Positions 41,501 to 50,357 of a stretch of DNA of 64,000 nt are shown in pieces. The DNA is from Saccharopolyspora kobensis. GTDB lineage: Bacteria > Actinomycetota > Actinomycetes > Mycobacteriales > Pseudonocardiaceae. Each line of letters begins with the position of its first letter. Position 1 is the stretch's first letter. The position numbers were made by a program, and so were the translations under genes. The notes under the pieces were generated by a model. It was not told the origin of the DNA, searched no databases, and saw only the letters and a list, made by a program, of their open reading frames with translations. The stretch is from positions 1 through 64,000 of the forward strand of contig NZ_FNVB01000015.1 of NCBI RefSeq assembly GCF_900108315.1, written 5' to 3'.

Positions 41501-41713
41501 CGGGGCCTCGGAGTACGGGAGGCCCTCGCCTCCCCTTGGAGCACTTCAGGATTGCTGAATCGGACTCTAGCCGAGCCCGGAACGTCACCGTGCCGAAACG
41601 GAACGGGTCAAAACCGGGCTTTGATCCGCTTTGTCCTGACCAGGCGAAACGAGTTCGCGGGCGCACCGGCGAACCGGGGACGGCCGCCGCGCGGATCACC
41701 TAGCCTGGGACTC

Positions 41714-42532
41714 ATGAACGCTCCCCCGCCGGGCTGGTACCCAGACCAGGCAGATCAGCGCTACGTCCGCTGGTGGGACGGCCACCAGTGGACCCCGCAC
41801 GTGCAGCCGGCGCGGGCACCGGCACCGCCGCAGGGCGACGGCTCCGAGCTGGAGCTCTCCGTGGGCGGGACCGGCGACGCCGCGTCCATCCAGCAGCAGG
41901 TGCAGCAGCGCGCCGGGGTCGGCGGGCCGGTCGCGGGCGGCGGGGGCACCCTGTTCACCGAGCCGGTGCTGGTGATCAACCAGCAGGCGAAGCTGATCGA
42001 GATGTCGAACCAGTACGCCATCTACGACCAGCACGGACGGCAGCTCGGCTCGGTCGTGCAGACCGGCCAGAGCGGCGCGCAGAAGGCCTTGCGGGTGCTG
42101 ACCAAGCTCGACTCGCTGATGACGGTCAAGCTGGAGATCCGGGACGTCACCGGTCGCCCGGTGCTGCTGCTGACCCGCCCGGCCACCGTGTGGAAGGGCA
42201 AGGTCCAGGTGCAGCGCCCGGACCAGTCACCGGTCGGCGAGATCAAGCTGGCGAACGTCTGGGGCAAGCCCCGTTTCGACTTCGAGATCGGCGGCCAGCG
42301 CATCGGCGGCATGCGGGCCGAGAACCTGCGCGCGTGGGACATCAAGATCGTCGACCACGCGGACCAGCAGATCGGCCAGATCACCAAGACCTGGCAGGGC
42401 CTGGCGAAGGCCGCCTTCACCACGGCGGACAACTACGTCCTGCAGATCCACCGCCCGCTCCAGGACCCGCTCCTGAGCATGGTCCTGGCCTCGGCCCTCA
42501 CCTTCGACACCATCGCCAGCCAGCAGCAGTAG
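41714..42532 (+). CDS. Phospholipid scramblase/LURP-one-like protein with N-terminal DUF2510
   Basis: 272 residues. The N-terminal DUF2510 motif is GWYPDQADQRYVRWWDGHQW (residues ~6-25). A Pro/Ala linker follows, then a beta-rich domain of the scramblase/Tubby-like superfamily (LVINQQAKLIEMSNQYAIYD, LEIRDVTGRPVLLLTRPATV, YVLQIHRPLQDPLLSMVLAS). DUF2510 is common on actinobacterial membrane-associated proteins and of unknown role. The function of bacterial scramblase-like domains is not established. ATG at 41714 is chosen from the DUF2510 boundary. Confidence 0.85.
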   Translation: MNAPPPGWYPDQADQRYVRWWDGHQWTPHVQPARAPAPPQGDGSELELSVGGTGDAASIQQQVQQRAGVGGPVAGGGGTLFTEPVLVINQQAKLIEMSNQYAIYDQHGRQLGSVVQTGQSGAQKALRVLTKLDSLMTVKLEIRDVTGRPVLLLTRPATVWKGKVQVQRPDQSPVGEIKLANVWGKPRFDFEIGGQRIGGMRAENLRAWDIKIVDHADQQIGQITKTWQGLAKAAFTTADNYVLQIHRPLQDPLLSMVLASALTFDTIASQQQ

Positions 42533-42575
42533 CGGCCCGAGCTCGGTGGTGGGGAAGGTTTGGTGGTGGGTTGGG

Positions 42576-42619
42576 CCGTGAGTGTTTTGGGGTGCTATAG
42601 CCCCACAAAACACTCACGG
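42576..42619. repeat. 44-bp GTGAGCG hairpin element, copy 4
   Basis: Arm CCGTGAGTGTTTTGGGGTG, loop CTATAG, right arm CCCCACAAAACACTCACGG. C-to-T changes on one arm are matched by G-to-A changes on the other, so the stem is kept. It lies between the convergent scramblase-like and rlmB genes. Confidence 0.9.
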
Positions 42620-42632
42620 CACCAAGGACGAC

Positions 42633-43589
42633 TCAGCTGATGCGGCGGCGACGCGCCACCTCGGAGAGGACCACGCCGGCCGCCACCGAGGCGTTGAGGG
42701 ACTCGATGCCCGCTGCCATCGGGATCGAGACCGTCTGGTCGCAGGTCTCGCGGACCAGGCGGGACAGGCCCCGGCCCTCCGAACCCACGACCACCACCAG
42801 CGGCCCGGTCGCCAGCTCCAGCTCGTCCGAGGTCACGTCGGCGTCCGCGTCGAGCCCGATCACCATCAGGCCCTCGTTCTTGAGGTCCTTCAGCGTGCGG
42901 GTCAGGTTCACCGCCTTGGCCACCGGGAGCTGCGCCGCCGTGCCCGCGCTCGTCCGCCAGGCCACGGCCGTGATCCCGGCGCTGCGGCGCTGCGGGACGA
43001 TCACGCCGTGCGCGCCGAAGGCCGCCGCCGAGCGGATCACCGCGCCGAGGTTGCGCGGGTCGGTGACGCCGTCGAGGGCCACGATCAGCGGCGGCAGACC
43101 GGAGTCGTAGGCCGCCTGGAGCACGTCCTCCGGGTGCGCGTACTTGAACGGCGGCACCTGGAGCGCGAGGCCCTGGTGCATCGCGTTGTTGGTCATCCGG
43201 TCCAGCTCGACGCGCGGGACGTCGACGACCGAGATGCCGCGCGCCTTCGCCTCCCGGACCGCTTCGGTGACCCGGTCGTCGATGTCGATGCCCTGCGCGA
43301 CGTACAGCCCGCTCGCGGGCACACCCGCGCGGATGCACTCCACCACCGGGTTGCGCCCGGCCACCAGCTCCGGCTGCGTCTCCGCCGCAGCCTGGCGCTT
43401 CGCGCGCTGCTGCTCGGCCTTCGAGCGCGCGTCCGCGCGCCGCTTCGCGGGGTGGCTGACGCGGTCCTCCGCCTTCGGCGTCGGGCCCTTGCCCTTCAGC
43501 CCCCTGCGCCGCTGACCGCCGGAGCCGACGACCATGCCCTTCTTGTTGGTCTTGCGCATGCCGCCGCGGCGCTTGTCGTTGCCAGCCAC
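42633..43589 (-). CDS. rlmB: 23S rRNA (guanosine-2'-O-)-methyltransferase RlmB
   Basis: A 318-residue SpoU/TrmH enzyme. The first ~70 residues are a basic tail (KKGMVVGSGGQRRRGLKGKG). A substrate-binding domain starts at ELVAGRNPVVECIRAG. The SPOUT knot has VALDGVTDPRNLGAVIRSA, VVVVGSEGRGLSRLVRE (SAM site) and VSIPMAAGIESLNASVAAGV. It 2'-O-methylates G2251-type positions of 23S rRNA. It is the Rv3579c equivalent and lies three bases after cysS, so the two are co-transcribed. Confidence 0.93.
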   Translation of the reverse strand: MAGNDKRRGGMRKTNKKGMVVGSGGQRRRGLKGKGPTPKAEDRVSHPAKRRADARSKAEQQRAKRQAAAETQPELVAGRNPVVECIRAGVPASGLYVAQGIDIDDRVTEAVREAKARGISVVDVPRVELDRMTNNAMHQGLALQVPPFKYAHPEDVLQAAYDSGLPPLIVALDGVTDPRNLGAVIRSAAAFGAHGVIVPQRRSAGITAVAWRTSAGTAAQLPVAKAVNLTRTLKDLKNEGLMVIGLDADADVTSDELELATGPLVVVVGSEGRGLSRLVRETCDQTVSIPMAAGIESLNASVAAGVVLSEVARRRRIS

Positions 43590-43592
43590 GTG

Positions 43593-44987
43593 TTACCCGT
43601 CTTTCAATGTCCACATCGGACCGTCGGGGGTGTCCTCGACGGCAATCCCGCTGGCCAGCAGCCGGTCGCGCAGCAGATCGGCGGTGGCGAAATCGCGCTC
43701 CGCGCGGGCCTGCTTGCGCTGCTCCAGCATGGCGTCGACCAGGTCGCCGAGCGCGCGCTGCGCGGCGTCGTCCGCGCCCGAGTCCTCGGCCCACTGCTCG
43801 GACAGCGGGTCCAGCCCGAGCACGCCGGTCATCGCCCGCACGGACGCCGCCGCGCCGCGGGCCGACTCGTCGTCGCCCCGGTCCAGCGCCGCGTTGCCCT
43901 CGCGGACCACGTTGTGCACCGCCGCGATCGCCTGCGGCGTCGACAGGTCGTCGTCCATCGCCGCGGCGAACTCGGCGGTCACCTCGCCGGGCTCGACGGC
44001 CCCGGCGCGCTGCCCCACCCGCCGCACGAACGACTCGATGCGGCGGTAGGTGGCCACCGCCTCGGACAGGCCCGCCTCGGAGAACTCGAGGTTGGACCGG
44101 TAGTGCGGGGTGACCAGGTAGTACCGCAGCTCGGCCGCGCGGGCCCGCTTGAGCACCTCCGGGATGGACAGCACGTTGCCGAGCGACTTCGACATCTTCT
44201 CGCCGCTCATCGTCACCCAGGCGTTGTGCATCCAGTACCGGGCGAACCCGTCGCCTGCCGCGTTGGCCTGCGCCATCTCGTTCTCGTGGTGCGGGAAGAC
44301 CAGGTCGAGCCCGCCGCCGTGGATGTCGAACTCGCTGCCCAGGTAGTAGGTGGCCATCGCCGAGCACTCCAGGTGCCAGCCCGGCCGGCCGTTGCCCCAC
44401 GGCGTCGGCCAGCTCGGTTCGCCCGGCTTGGCGCCCTTCCACAGCGTGAAGTCGCGCGGGTCCTGCTTGCCGCTGGCCAGCGTCTCGCCCTGCTGCACCT
44501 CGTCGAGGCGCTGCCCGGACAGCTTGCCGTAGTGGTCGGCGTAGGAGGCGACCGAGAAGTAGACGTCGCCGCCCGCCGCGTAGGCGTGGCCCTTGTCGAT
44601 CAGGCGCTGGATGAGGTCGATCATCTGCGTGACGTGCCCGGTCGCGCGGGGCAGCGCCGACGGCGGCAGGCAGCCGAGCTGGTCGTAGGCGCGCTCGAAA
44701 GCGCGCTCGTGCGTGGCGGCCCACTCCCACCAGGGCCGCCCCGCCTCGGCGGCCTTGGTGAGGATCTTGTCCTCGATGTCGGTCACGTTGCGGACCAGGC
44801 GCGTGTCGTAGCCGTGGTGCTGCAACCAGCGGCGGAGCACGTCGAAGTTCAGGCCGCTGCGGACGTGGCCGACGTGTGGGACGCCCTGCACCGTGGCACC
44901 ACAGACGTAGATCGACGCCACTCCGGCGCAGCGCGGGTGGAATTCGCGCGTCGTGCGGGTCGCGGTGTCATGCAGGTGCAGGCTCAC
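43593..44987 (-). CDS. cysS: Cysteinyl-tRNA synthetase
   Basis: A 464-residue class I synthetase. The zinc/Cys site and HIGH motif are VCGATVQGVPHVGHVRSG (HVGH at 38-41), the KMSKS loop is SGEKMSKSLGN, and GWHLECSAMATYYLG holds the other zinc ligands. The length is standard. It charges tRNA-Cys in the cytosol. GTG start at 44987. It heads the cysS-rlmB pair, the order found in mycobacteria (Rv3580c-Rv3579c). Confidence 0.97.
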   Translation of the reverse strand: MSLHLHDTATRTTREFHPRCAGVASIYVCGATVQGVPHVGHVRSGLNFDVLRRWLQHHGYDTRLVRNVTDIEDKILTKAAEAGRPWWEWAATHERAFERAYDQLGCLPPSALPRATGHVTQMIDLIQRLIDKGHAYAAGGDVYFSVASYADHYGKLSGQRLDEVQQGETLASGKQDPRDFTLWKGAKPGEPSWPTPWGNGRPGWHLECSAMATYYLGSEFDIHGGGLDLVFPHHENEMAQANAAGDGFARYWMHNAWVTMSGEKMSKSLGNVLSIPEVLKRARAAELRYYLVTPHYRSNLEFSEAGLSEAVATYRRIESFVRRVGQRAGAVEPGEVTAEFAAAMDDDLSTPQAIAAVHNVVREGNAALDRGDDESARGAAASVRAMTGVLGLDPLSEQWAEDSGADDAAQRALGDLVDAMLEQRKQARAERDFATADLLRDRLLASGIAVEDTPDGPMWTLKDG

Positions 44988-45059
44988 AACCCCGATGGTA
45001 CGGGGGCCGGTCCGCGCCGAATCACGACAGGGGCGGTCACGTCAAGACCGCAGTGACGG

Positions 45060-45740
45060 TCAGCGCAGCAAGTCGCCCGCGGCGGTCAGCAGGGCGTCGC
45101 GGCGCTGCGCGGTGGGCGTCGGTTCCACGATCGCCACCTGGCAACCCACCGCGGCGGCCCCGCCATCGGCCTCTTCGCTGTCGCCGACCATCAGGGCCTC
45201 CGACGGCTCCACGCCCAGCCGCTCGCAGGCGCGCAGGAAGATCTTCGGGTCCGGCTTGATGACGCCCTCGAGGTAGGACAGCAGGAACTCGTCCACGTAC
45301 TGGGTGACACCGATCCGCTCGAAAGCGGGACGGATGTCGAAGGCGATGTTGCTGATCACGCCGACCTTCACGCCGGAGGTGTGCAGCCTGCGCAGCACCT
45401 CGGCCGTGTCCGGGTACTCGGTCCAGTAGTCGGGGTCGATCAGGCGCTCGTAGAGCCCGTCGGCCTCGCCGTCCTGGACGCCGGAGCTGCGCAGCACCTC
45501 GACGTAGACCTTGCGGTGCAGCTCGGGATCGAGGTCGCGGTTGTCCCAGGCGTGCTGGTACTCGGCATCGAGCTGGACGATCTGCCCGGTGGGAGCGGTC
45601 ATCCGCCGCATGATCTCGGCCTGGGCGGCCAGGTCGAACGGGGCGCCGTCGGCATCGGTGAGATCGGCGTACCAGGACGGATCTTCCTCGAGGCGGAACA
45701 GCGTGCCGGAGAAGTCGAAGAGCACCGCGCGCAGAGTCAC
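45060..45740 (-). CDS. HAD-superfamily hydrolase
   Basis: A 226-residue HAD phosphatase. Motif I is LFDFSGTL; the second residue after the nucleophile Asp is Ser rather than Asp in this DFSGT form. Motif II is VGVISN, motif III is EGVIKPDPKIF, and motif IV is LMVGDSEEADGGAA. An alpha-helical cap lies after motif I. It is probably a small-molecule phosphatase of unknown substrate. The exact start is uncertain: GTG at 45740 or a GTG 14 codons upstream. This gene is an addition relative to the mycobacterial cysS-ispF order. Confidence 0.88.
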   Translation of the reverse strand: MTLRAVLFDFSGTLFRLEEDPSWYADLTDADGAPFDLAAQAEIMRRMTAPTGQIVQLDAEYQHAWDNRDLDPELHRKVYVEVLRSSGVQDGEADGLYERLIDPDYWTEYPDTAEVLRRLHTSGVKVGVISNIAFDIRPAFERIGVTQYVDEFLLSYLEGVIKPDPKIFLRACERLGVEPSEALMVGDSEEADGGAAAVGCQVAIVEPTPTAQRRDALLTAAGDLLR

Positions 45741-45844
45741 GACGCCCAAGGTAGAGGTGCCGGAGCGACCCGGCACCGACATGCGGTCAAGCTCACCTGC
45801 GTTGAATTACCGGATTTTCCCCGCGCCCGGCCCCGGAACCGGGA

Positions 45845-46060
45845 TCACGCCGCCCTCCGGGAATCGCGGCAGCGATCGACACCGCGCATCGGGACCACGA
45901 TCCCCGCGACGGAGATCGCCGCGCTCACCCACAACAGGACCACCGCCAGCGCCAGCCCGAGACCACCGCCTCCGGACCACAGCACGAACGACACTGGCCA
46001 CACCACGATCGGCTGCACTACGAGCAGCCGACGCACCCACCGGTTCCGCTCGATCACCAT
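45845..46060 (-). CDS. Small two-helix membrane protein
   Basis: 71 residues. Two hydrophobic stretches (LLVVQPIVVWPVSFVLW and GLALAVVLLWVSAAISVAGIVV) are flanked by Arg-rich ends, giving a hairpin topology. It is ATG-initiated. No family is recognised. Its composition and clean membrane topology favour a real gene, but without homologue comparison this is moderate. It sits between the HAD gene and ispF on the same strand. Confidence 0.55.
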   Translation of the reverse strand: MVIERNRWVRRLLVVQPIVVWPVSFVLWSGGGGLGLALAVVLLWVSAAISVAGIVVPMRGVDRCRDSRRAA

Positions 46061-46241
46061 GCGTCGAGCATGGCGCGCACCGACCCCGGCATTCCAGATC
46101 GCGGCCCCTGAGTTTTCCCTGACTCCGCCAACCCGTCACGCCGGGCTACCAACCCGTTACTCGGCGGCTCCTTGCTCGCTGCGCCCTCGGCCGGACGGAT
46201 GCCGATCGACGTTCACCCGGGGCGGAGAGCAGCGACGGGGC

Positions 46242-46724
46242 TCAGGCGGTGGGGAAGACCAGGGCGGTGGCGACTGCGGCGATGCCTTCGCCGCGGCCGG
46301 TGAGGCCCAGGCCGTCAGAAGTGGTGCCGGAGACCGACACCGGCGCTCCGATCGCTTCGGAGAGCACCTGCTGGGCCTCTTCGCGGCGCTTGCCGATGCG
46401 CGGCGCGTTGCCGATCACCTGCACCGTCGCGTTGCCGATGCGGAAACCGGCCGCTGCGACGCGCTCGCGCACCTCGGCCAGGAAGTCCACGCCGTGCGCG
46501 CCCGCCCAGCGGTCGTCGTCGGTGCCGAACACCGCGCCGAGATCGCCCAGCCCGGCCGCCGACAGCAGTGCGTCGCACAGCGCGTGCGAGGCGACGTCGC
46601 CGTCGGAGTGGCCGGCGCAGCCGTCGACGTCCGGCCAGAGCAGGCCCGCGACCCAGCAGTCGCGGCCGGGCTCGACCGGGTGCACGTCGACGCCCTGGCC
46701 GACGCGGGGAAGCAGTTCGGTCAC
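46242..46724 (-). CDS. ispF: 2-C-methyl-D-erythritol 2,4-cyclodiphosphate synthase
   Basis: A 160-residue IspF, the fifth enzyme of the non-mevalonate isoprenoid pathway. Metal ligands are Asp13 and His15 in GQGVDVHP plus a His in CAGHSDGDVASHAL. The substrate loop is GDLGAVFGTDDDRW, and the family end is TSDGLGLTGRGEGIAAVA. Its GTG overlaps the ispD stop (GTGA), so the two pathway enzymes are translationally coupled. Confidence 0.97.
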   Translation of the reverse strand: MTELLPRVGQGVDVHPVEPGRDCWVAGLLWPDVDGCAGHSDGDVASHALCDALLSAAGLGDLGAVFGTDDDRWAGAHGVDFLAEVRERVAAAGFRIGNATVQVIGNAPRIGKRREEAQQVLSEAIGAPVSVSGTTSDGLGLTGRGEGIAAVATALVFPTA

Positions 46725-47425
46725 GCGAGCTCTCCAGTGTTCTGCGGGGCGCCCGCGGCCAGCACCGACTCGGCGACGGCCAGGTCGAACGCGGTGGTGA
46801 TCTTCAGCGCGTCCGGGTGGCCCGCGACGGTGTGCACCTTGCCGCCGATCCGCTCCACGAGACCGGCGTCGTCGGTGGCGATGTCACCGGCCGCCGCGTA
46901 CGCCTCGCGCAGCACGTCGATGGCGAAGCCCTGCGGGGTCTGGACCGCCCGGAGCTCGGCGCGGTCCACGGTCGCGACGACGTCGCCGGACTCGTCCACC
47001 CGCTTGATCGTGTCCGACACCGGCAGCACCGGGATCACCGCGGGCGCGCCCTGCTCGACCGCCCGCACGACGTCCCGGATCACCGAGGCCGGGGTGAAAG
47101 CACGCGCGGCGTCGTGCACCAGCACGACCCGCGCGTCCGGTGCGATCCGCCCGACGACGTCGAGCGCCAAGCGCACCGAATCAGTTCGCTCCGATCCCCC
47201 GGGCACCACGTGCGCGGCCGGGAGCTCGGCCAGCTCAGCGGCCACCAGCTCGACCTGGTCGGGCGGGGCCGCCACGACGACGTGCTGCACGCAGCCCGCG
47301 GCCAGCAGGCCGCGGACCGCGCGCAACAACAACGATTCACCGTTCACCGGAACCAGCGCCTTGGGCATCCCCAACCCCAAGCGCACCCCGCGGCCTGCCG
47401 CGGGGACCAGCGCGACTACGCTCAC
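46721..47425 (-). CDS. ispD: 2-C-methyl-D-erythritol 4-phosphate cytidylyltransferase
   Basis: A 234-residue IspD. The CTP-binding motif is LVPAAGRGVRLGLGMPKALV, HVVVAAPPDQ follows, the catalytic segment is VLVHDAARAFTPASVI, and the conserved late motif is VQTPQGFAIDVLREAY. It makes CDP-methylerythritol in the cytosol. GTG start at 47425, 19 bp after carD. The carD-ispD-ispF order equals Rv3583c-Rv3581c. Confidence 0.97.
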   Translation of the reverse strand: MSVVALVPAAGRGVRLGLGMPKALVPVNGESLLLRAVRGLLAAGCVQHVVVAAPPDQVELVAAELAELPAAHVVPGGSERTDSVRLALDVVGRIAPDARVVLVHDAARAFTPASVIRDVVRAVEQGAPAVIPVLPVSDTIKRVDESGDVVATVDRAELRAVQTPQGFAIDVLREAYAAAGDIATDDAGLVERIGGKVHTVAGHPDALKITTAFDLAVAESVLAAGAPQNTGELA

Positions 47426-47444
47426 GCTCGCTCGTTCCCGATGA

Positions 47445-47933
47445 TCAAACCGCAGTGGCGAGGACTTCGTCCAGCAGGGTTTCCGCCTTGCCCTCGTCAG
47501 TCCCCTCGGCCAGCGCCAACTCGCTCACCAGGATCTGACGGGCTTTCGCCAGCATCCGCTTCTCGCCTGCGGACAGGCCACGATCCTTCTCGCGTCGCCA
47601 GAGGTCGCGCACCACTTCGGCCACCTTGTTCACATCGCCGGAGGCGAGCTTCTCCAGGTTGGCCTTGTACCGTCGAGACCAGTTCGTTGGCTCTTCGGTG
47701 TGCGGGGCCCGCAGCACGTCGAAGACCCGATCGAGACCCTCCTGGCCGACCACGTCCCGGACGCCGACGATCTCGGCGTTGTCCGCGGGAACGCGCACGG
47801 TCAGGTCGCCCTGCGCGACCTTGAGGACGAGGTACTGCTTCTCCTCGCCCTTGATCACACGAGTCTCGATTGCTTCGATGAGTGCGGCACCGTGATGCGG
47901 GTAGACGACGGTCTCTCCGACCTTGAAAACCAT
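47445..47933 (-). CDS. carD: RNA-polymerase-binding transcription factor CarD
   Basis: A 162-residue CarD, the same length as the mycobacterial protein. The N-terminal RNAP-interacting Tudor-like domain starts MVFKVGETVVYPHHGAALIE. The C-terminal helical DNA-binding domain contains the invariant Trp region EEPTNWSRRYKANLEKLASG and VVRDLWRREKDRGLSAGEK. It stabilises the open complex at rRNA and many other promoters and is essential in mycobacteria. It leads the operon with ispD and ispF. Confidence 0.98.
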   Translation of the reverse strand: MVFKVGETVVYPHHGAALIEAIETRVIKGEEKQYLVLKVAQGDLTVRVPADNAEIVGVRDVVGQEGLDRVFDVLRAPHTEEPTNWSRRYKANLEKLASGDVNKVAEVVRDLWRREKDRGLSAGEKRMLAKARQILVSELALAEGTDEGKAETLLDEVLATAV

Positions 47934-48221
47934 GTGTCCTCTGCCCCTTTCGCTATGCCCACTTTACCACGCCGGGCAACTCGCCCTCGAAGCCCCATCG
48001 CCCGTATTCGCAGGTCAAGCCATGGACTGGGGTTGACAAAGGGCACCCGAACGTGCAAGGCGCGACCTTTCGGCCCACTGAAATCGTCCACTGTGGACAC
48101 CGTTGTCGGCCGGATCGGCGGGCGCTCCATGCGTAGCTCGGCAAGACCCTGGGGCACCCCCGCGCGGGCGGGGCATTAAGCTCCACCTGGTTGTCCGGCA
48201 ATCAGGAAGGACGCTGCAACC

Positions 48222-48794
48222 GTGAGCCGCCCTCAGCACCACAAGGCCGTCCGCCTGCGGTTGATCCCGGCCGCACTCGGGCTCGGCGCCGTCGTTGCCC
48301 TCGCCGGGTGCAGTGCCGGTCAGGTGACCGAGACCGACACCCAGGTCGCCGCCGTGAACGGCGGGAACGGCGATGTGCAGAAGATCGCCGTCCGCAACGC
48401 CATGTTCACCTTCCCGAGCACCGGCACGGTCTACCCGGCCGGGTCCTCGGCGCCGCTGGAGGCCGTGCTGGCCAACGAGGGCGTCAACGACAAGCTCGTC
48501 GAGGTCACCAGCAGCTACACCACCGCGCCGGCCACCATCGGCGGCGTCACCGACCTGCCCAGCCGCACCGCCCTGCACGCCACCGGCGCCTCCGCCGAGC
48601 TGAAGGCGCAGGCCGAGGCCGTCGGGAACCGCCAGGTGCAGATCACGCTGAACGGCTTCAAGCAGGACATCACCCCCGGCGTGACCATCCCGGTGACCTT
48701 CGTCTTCGAGAAGGCCGGCCCGGTCACCGTCCAGGTGCCGATCGGCATCGACCACTCGCCGCGCCCCGAGGAGCACGGCGGCGGCGGTCACTGA
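48222..48794 (+). CDS. lpqE: LpqE-like lipoprotein
   Basis: A 190-residue lipoprotein with lipobox LAGC (Cys30). A beta-rich domain (VRNAMFTFPSTGTVYPAGSS, LVEVTSSYTT, VTIPVTFVFEKAGPVTVQVPI) resembles copper-chaperone PCuAC-like folds. The Met/His copper motif is not evident, and the tail ends HGGGGH. The position between carD and radA matches Rv3584 (lpqE). Its role is unknown; a metal-related or envelope function is possible. It is divergent from carD across 288 bp without a gene. Confidence 0.85.
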   Translation: MSRPQHHKAVRLRLIPAALGLGAVVALAGCSAGQVTETDTQVAAVNGGNGDVQKIAVRNAMFTFPSTGTVYPAGSSAPLEAVLANEGVNDKLVEVTSSYTTAPATIGGVTDLPSRTALHATGASAELKAQAEAVGNRQVQITLNGFKQDITPGVTIPVTFVFEKAGPVTVQVPIGIDHSPRPEEHGGGGH

Positions 48795-48865
48795 CCTCCC
48801 AGCTTCCCGGATCGGGCCGTCCGCACCGCGCGGGCGGCCCGATCTGCGTTTCCGCTGGTGGTGAC

Positions 48866-48909
48866 CCGTGAGTGGTTTGGGGCGCTATGGCACCCCAATA
48901 CGCTCACGG
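48866..48909. repeat. 44-bp GTGAGCG hairpin element, copy 5
   Basis: Arm CCGTGAGTGGTTTGGGGCG, loop CTATGG, right arm CACCCCAATACGCTCACGG, with two mismatched positions. It lies 71 bp after lpqE and 75 bp before radA, both rightward. Confidence 0.85.
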
Positions 48910-48984
48910 GTTCTGACCTGCGGGAACACGGCCGAGGCGGACGTCGTGGGGCGAGGTGTCGTCGCGGGCGGATAGCCTCGCCGG

Positions 48985-50355
48985 GTGCCGCCCAAGAACG
49001 CCCGAGCCGCCCGTCCCGCCTACCGCTGCGCCGACTGCGGCCACGAGGTCGCCAAGTGGGTCGGGCGCTGTCCGGGCTGCCAGGCGTGGGGCACCGTCGA
49101 GGAGGCCGCACCGGCCCGGCCCGCGCTGGCCAAGGTCAGCGCAGGCGCCCCGGCCACCCCGGCGCGGCCGATCGCCGAGGTCGACCTGGACTCGGCCCGC
49201 GCGGTGTCCACCGGCATCGACGAGCTGGACCGGGTGCTCGGCGGCGGCATCGTGCCCGGTGCGGTCGTGCTGCTGGCCGGCGAGCCCGGTGTGGGCAAGT
49301 CCACACTGCTGCTGGAGGTCGCCCACCGCTGGGCCACCAGCTCCGCGCGCGGTCCGTCGCTGTACATCACCGGCGAGGAATCCGCAGGTCAGGTTCGGTT
49401 GCGGGCGGAGCGGACGGATTCGGTGCACCCGCAGCTCTACCTCGGCGCGGAGAGCGACCTCTCCGCCGTGCTCGGGCACGTCGACGCGGTGCGCCCCGGC
49501 CTGCTGATCGTCGACTCGGTGCAGACCGTGCAGTCGCCCGACGCCGAGGGCAGCCCCGGCGGCGTCACCCAGGTCCGCGCGGTCACCACCGCGCTGGTCG
49601 CGCTGGCCAAGGAGCGCGGGCTGCCGGTGGTGCTGGTCGGGCACGTCACGAAGGACGGCGCGGTCGCCGGTCCGCGCGTGCTGGAGCACCTGGTGGACGT
49701 GGTGCTGCACTTCGAGGGCGACCGGCACTCGGCGCTGCGGATGCTGCGCGGCGTGAAGAACCGGTTCGGCCCCGCCGACGAGGTCGGCTGCTTCGAGCAG
49801 CGCGACGACGGCATCGCCGAAGTGCCCGACCCCTCCGGCCTGTTCATCAACCGGCAGGAATCGGTCGTCGACGGCACCGCGGTGACCGTCATGGTCGAGG
49901 GCAAGCGGCCGCTGCTGGTCGAGGTGCAGGCGCTGCTGATGCACACCCAGATGGCGATGCCGCGCCGGTCGGTCAGCGGCCTGGACTCGGCGCGGGTGTC
50001 GATGACGCTGGCCGTGCTGGGCAAGCACGGCAAGATCCCCACCGGCGATCACGACGTGTTCGCCGCGACGGTCGGCGGCCAGCGCGTCAGCGAGCCCGCC
50101 GCGGACCTCGCGGTGGCGATGGCCATCGCCTCCTCGCGCAAGAGCAAGCCGCTGCCGCCGAACCTGGTGGTGATCGGCGAGGTGGGCCTGGCGGGCGAGA
50201 TCCGCCGGGTCAACGGGGTCGGGCGGCGGCTGGCGGAGGCCGCGCGGCTGGGCTTCGACCGGGCGCTGGTGCCGCCGGACTCGGGTCCGCTGCCCAAGGG
50301 CGTGCGTGCCACGGTGGTGTCCAACATCGGCGACGCGCTCAAGATCGTGAGGTGA
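48985..50355 (+). CDS. radA: DNA repair protein RadA
   Basis: 456 residues. The C4 zinc finger is Cys15, Cys18, Cys29 and Cys32 (RCADCGH ... RCPGCQAW). The RecA-like ATPase has Walker A GEPGVGKST (99-107). The RadA-specific KNRFG motif is in RGVKNRFGPADEVG, and the C-terminal Lon-protease-like domain ends VVSNIGDALKIV. RadA drives branch migration during recombination repair. GTG/ATG: initiation is at GTG 48985. disA follows with a two-base gap, a linkage known in many Gram-positive bacteria. Confidence 0.97.
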   Translation: MPPKNARAARPAYRCADCGHEVAKWVGRCPGCQAWGTVEEAAPARPALAKVSAGAPATPARPIAEVDLDSARAVSTGIDELDRVLGGGIVPGAVVLLAGEPGVGKSTLLLEVAHRWATSSARGPSLYITGEESAGQVRLRAERTDSVHPQLYLGAESDLSAVLGHVDAVRPGLLIVDSVQTVQSPDAEGSPGGVTQVRAVTTALVALAKERGLPVVLVGHVTKDGAVAGPRVLEHLVDVVLHFEGDRHSALRMLRGVKNRFGPADEVGCFEQRDDGIAEVPDPSGLFINRQESVVDGTAVTVMVEGKRPLLVEVQALLMHTQMAMPRRSVSGLDSARVSMTLAVLGKHGKIPTGDHDVFAATVGGQRVSEPAADLAVAMAIASSRKSKPLPPNLVVIGEVGLAGEIRRVNGVGRRLAEAARLGFDRALVPPDSGPLPKGVRATVVSNIGDALKIVR

Positions 50356-50357
50356 CG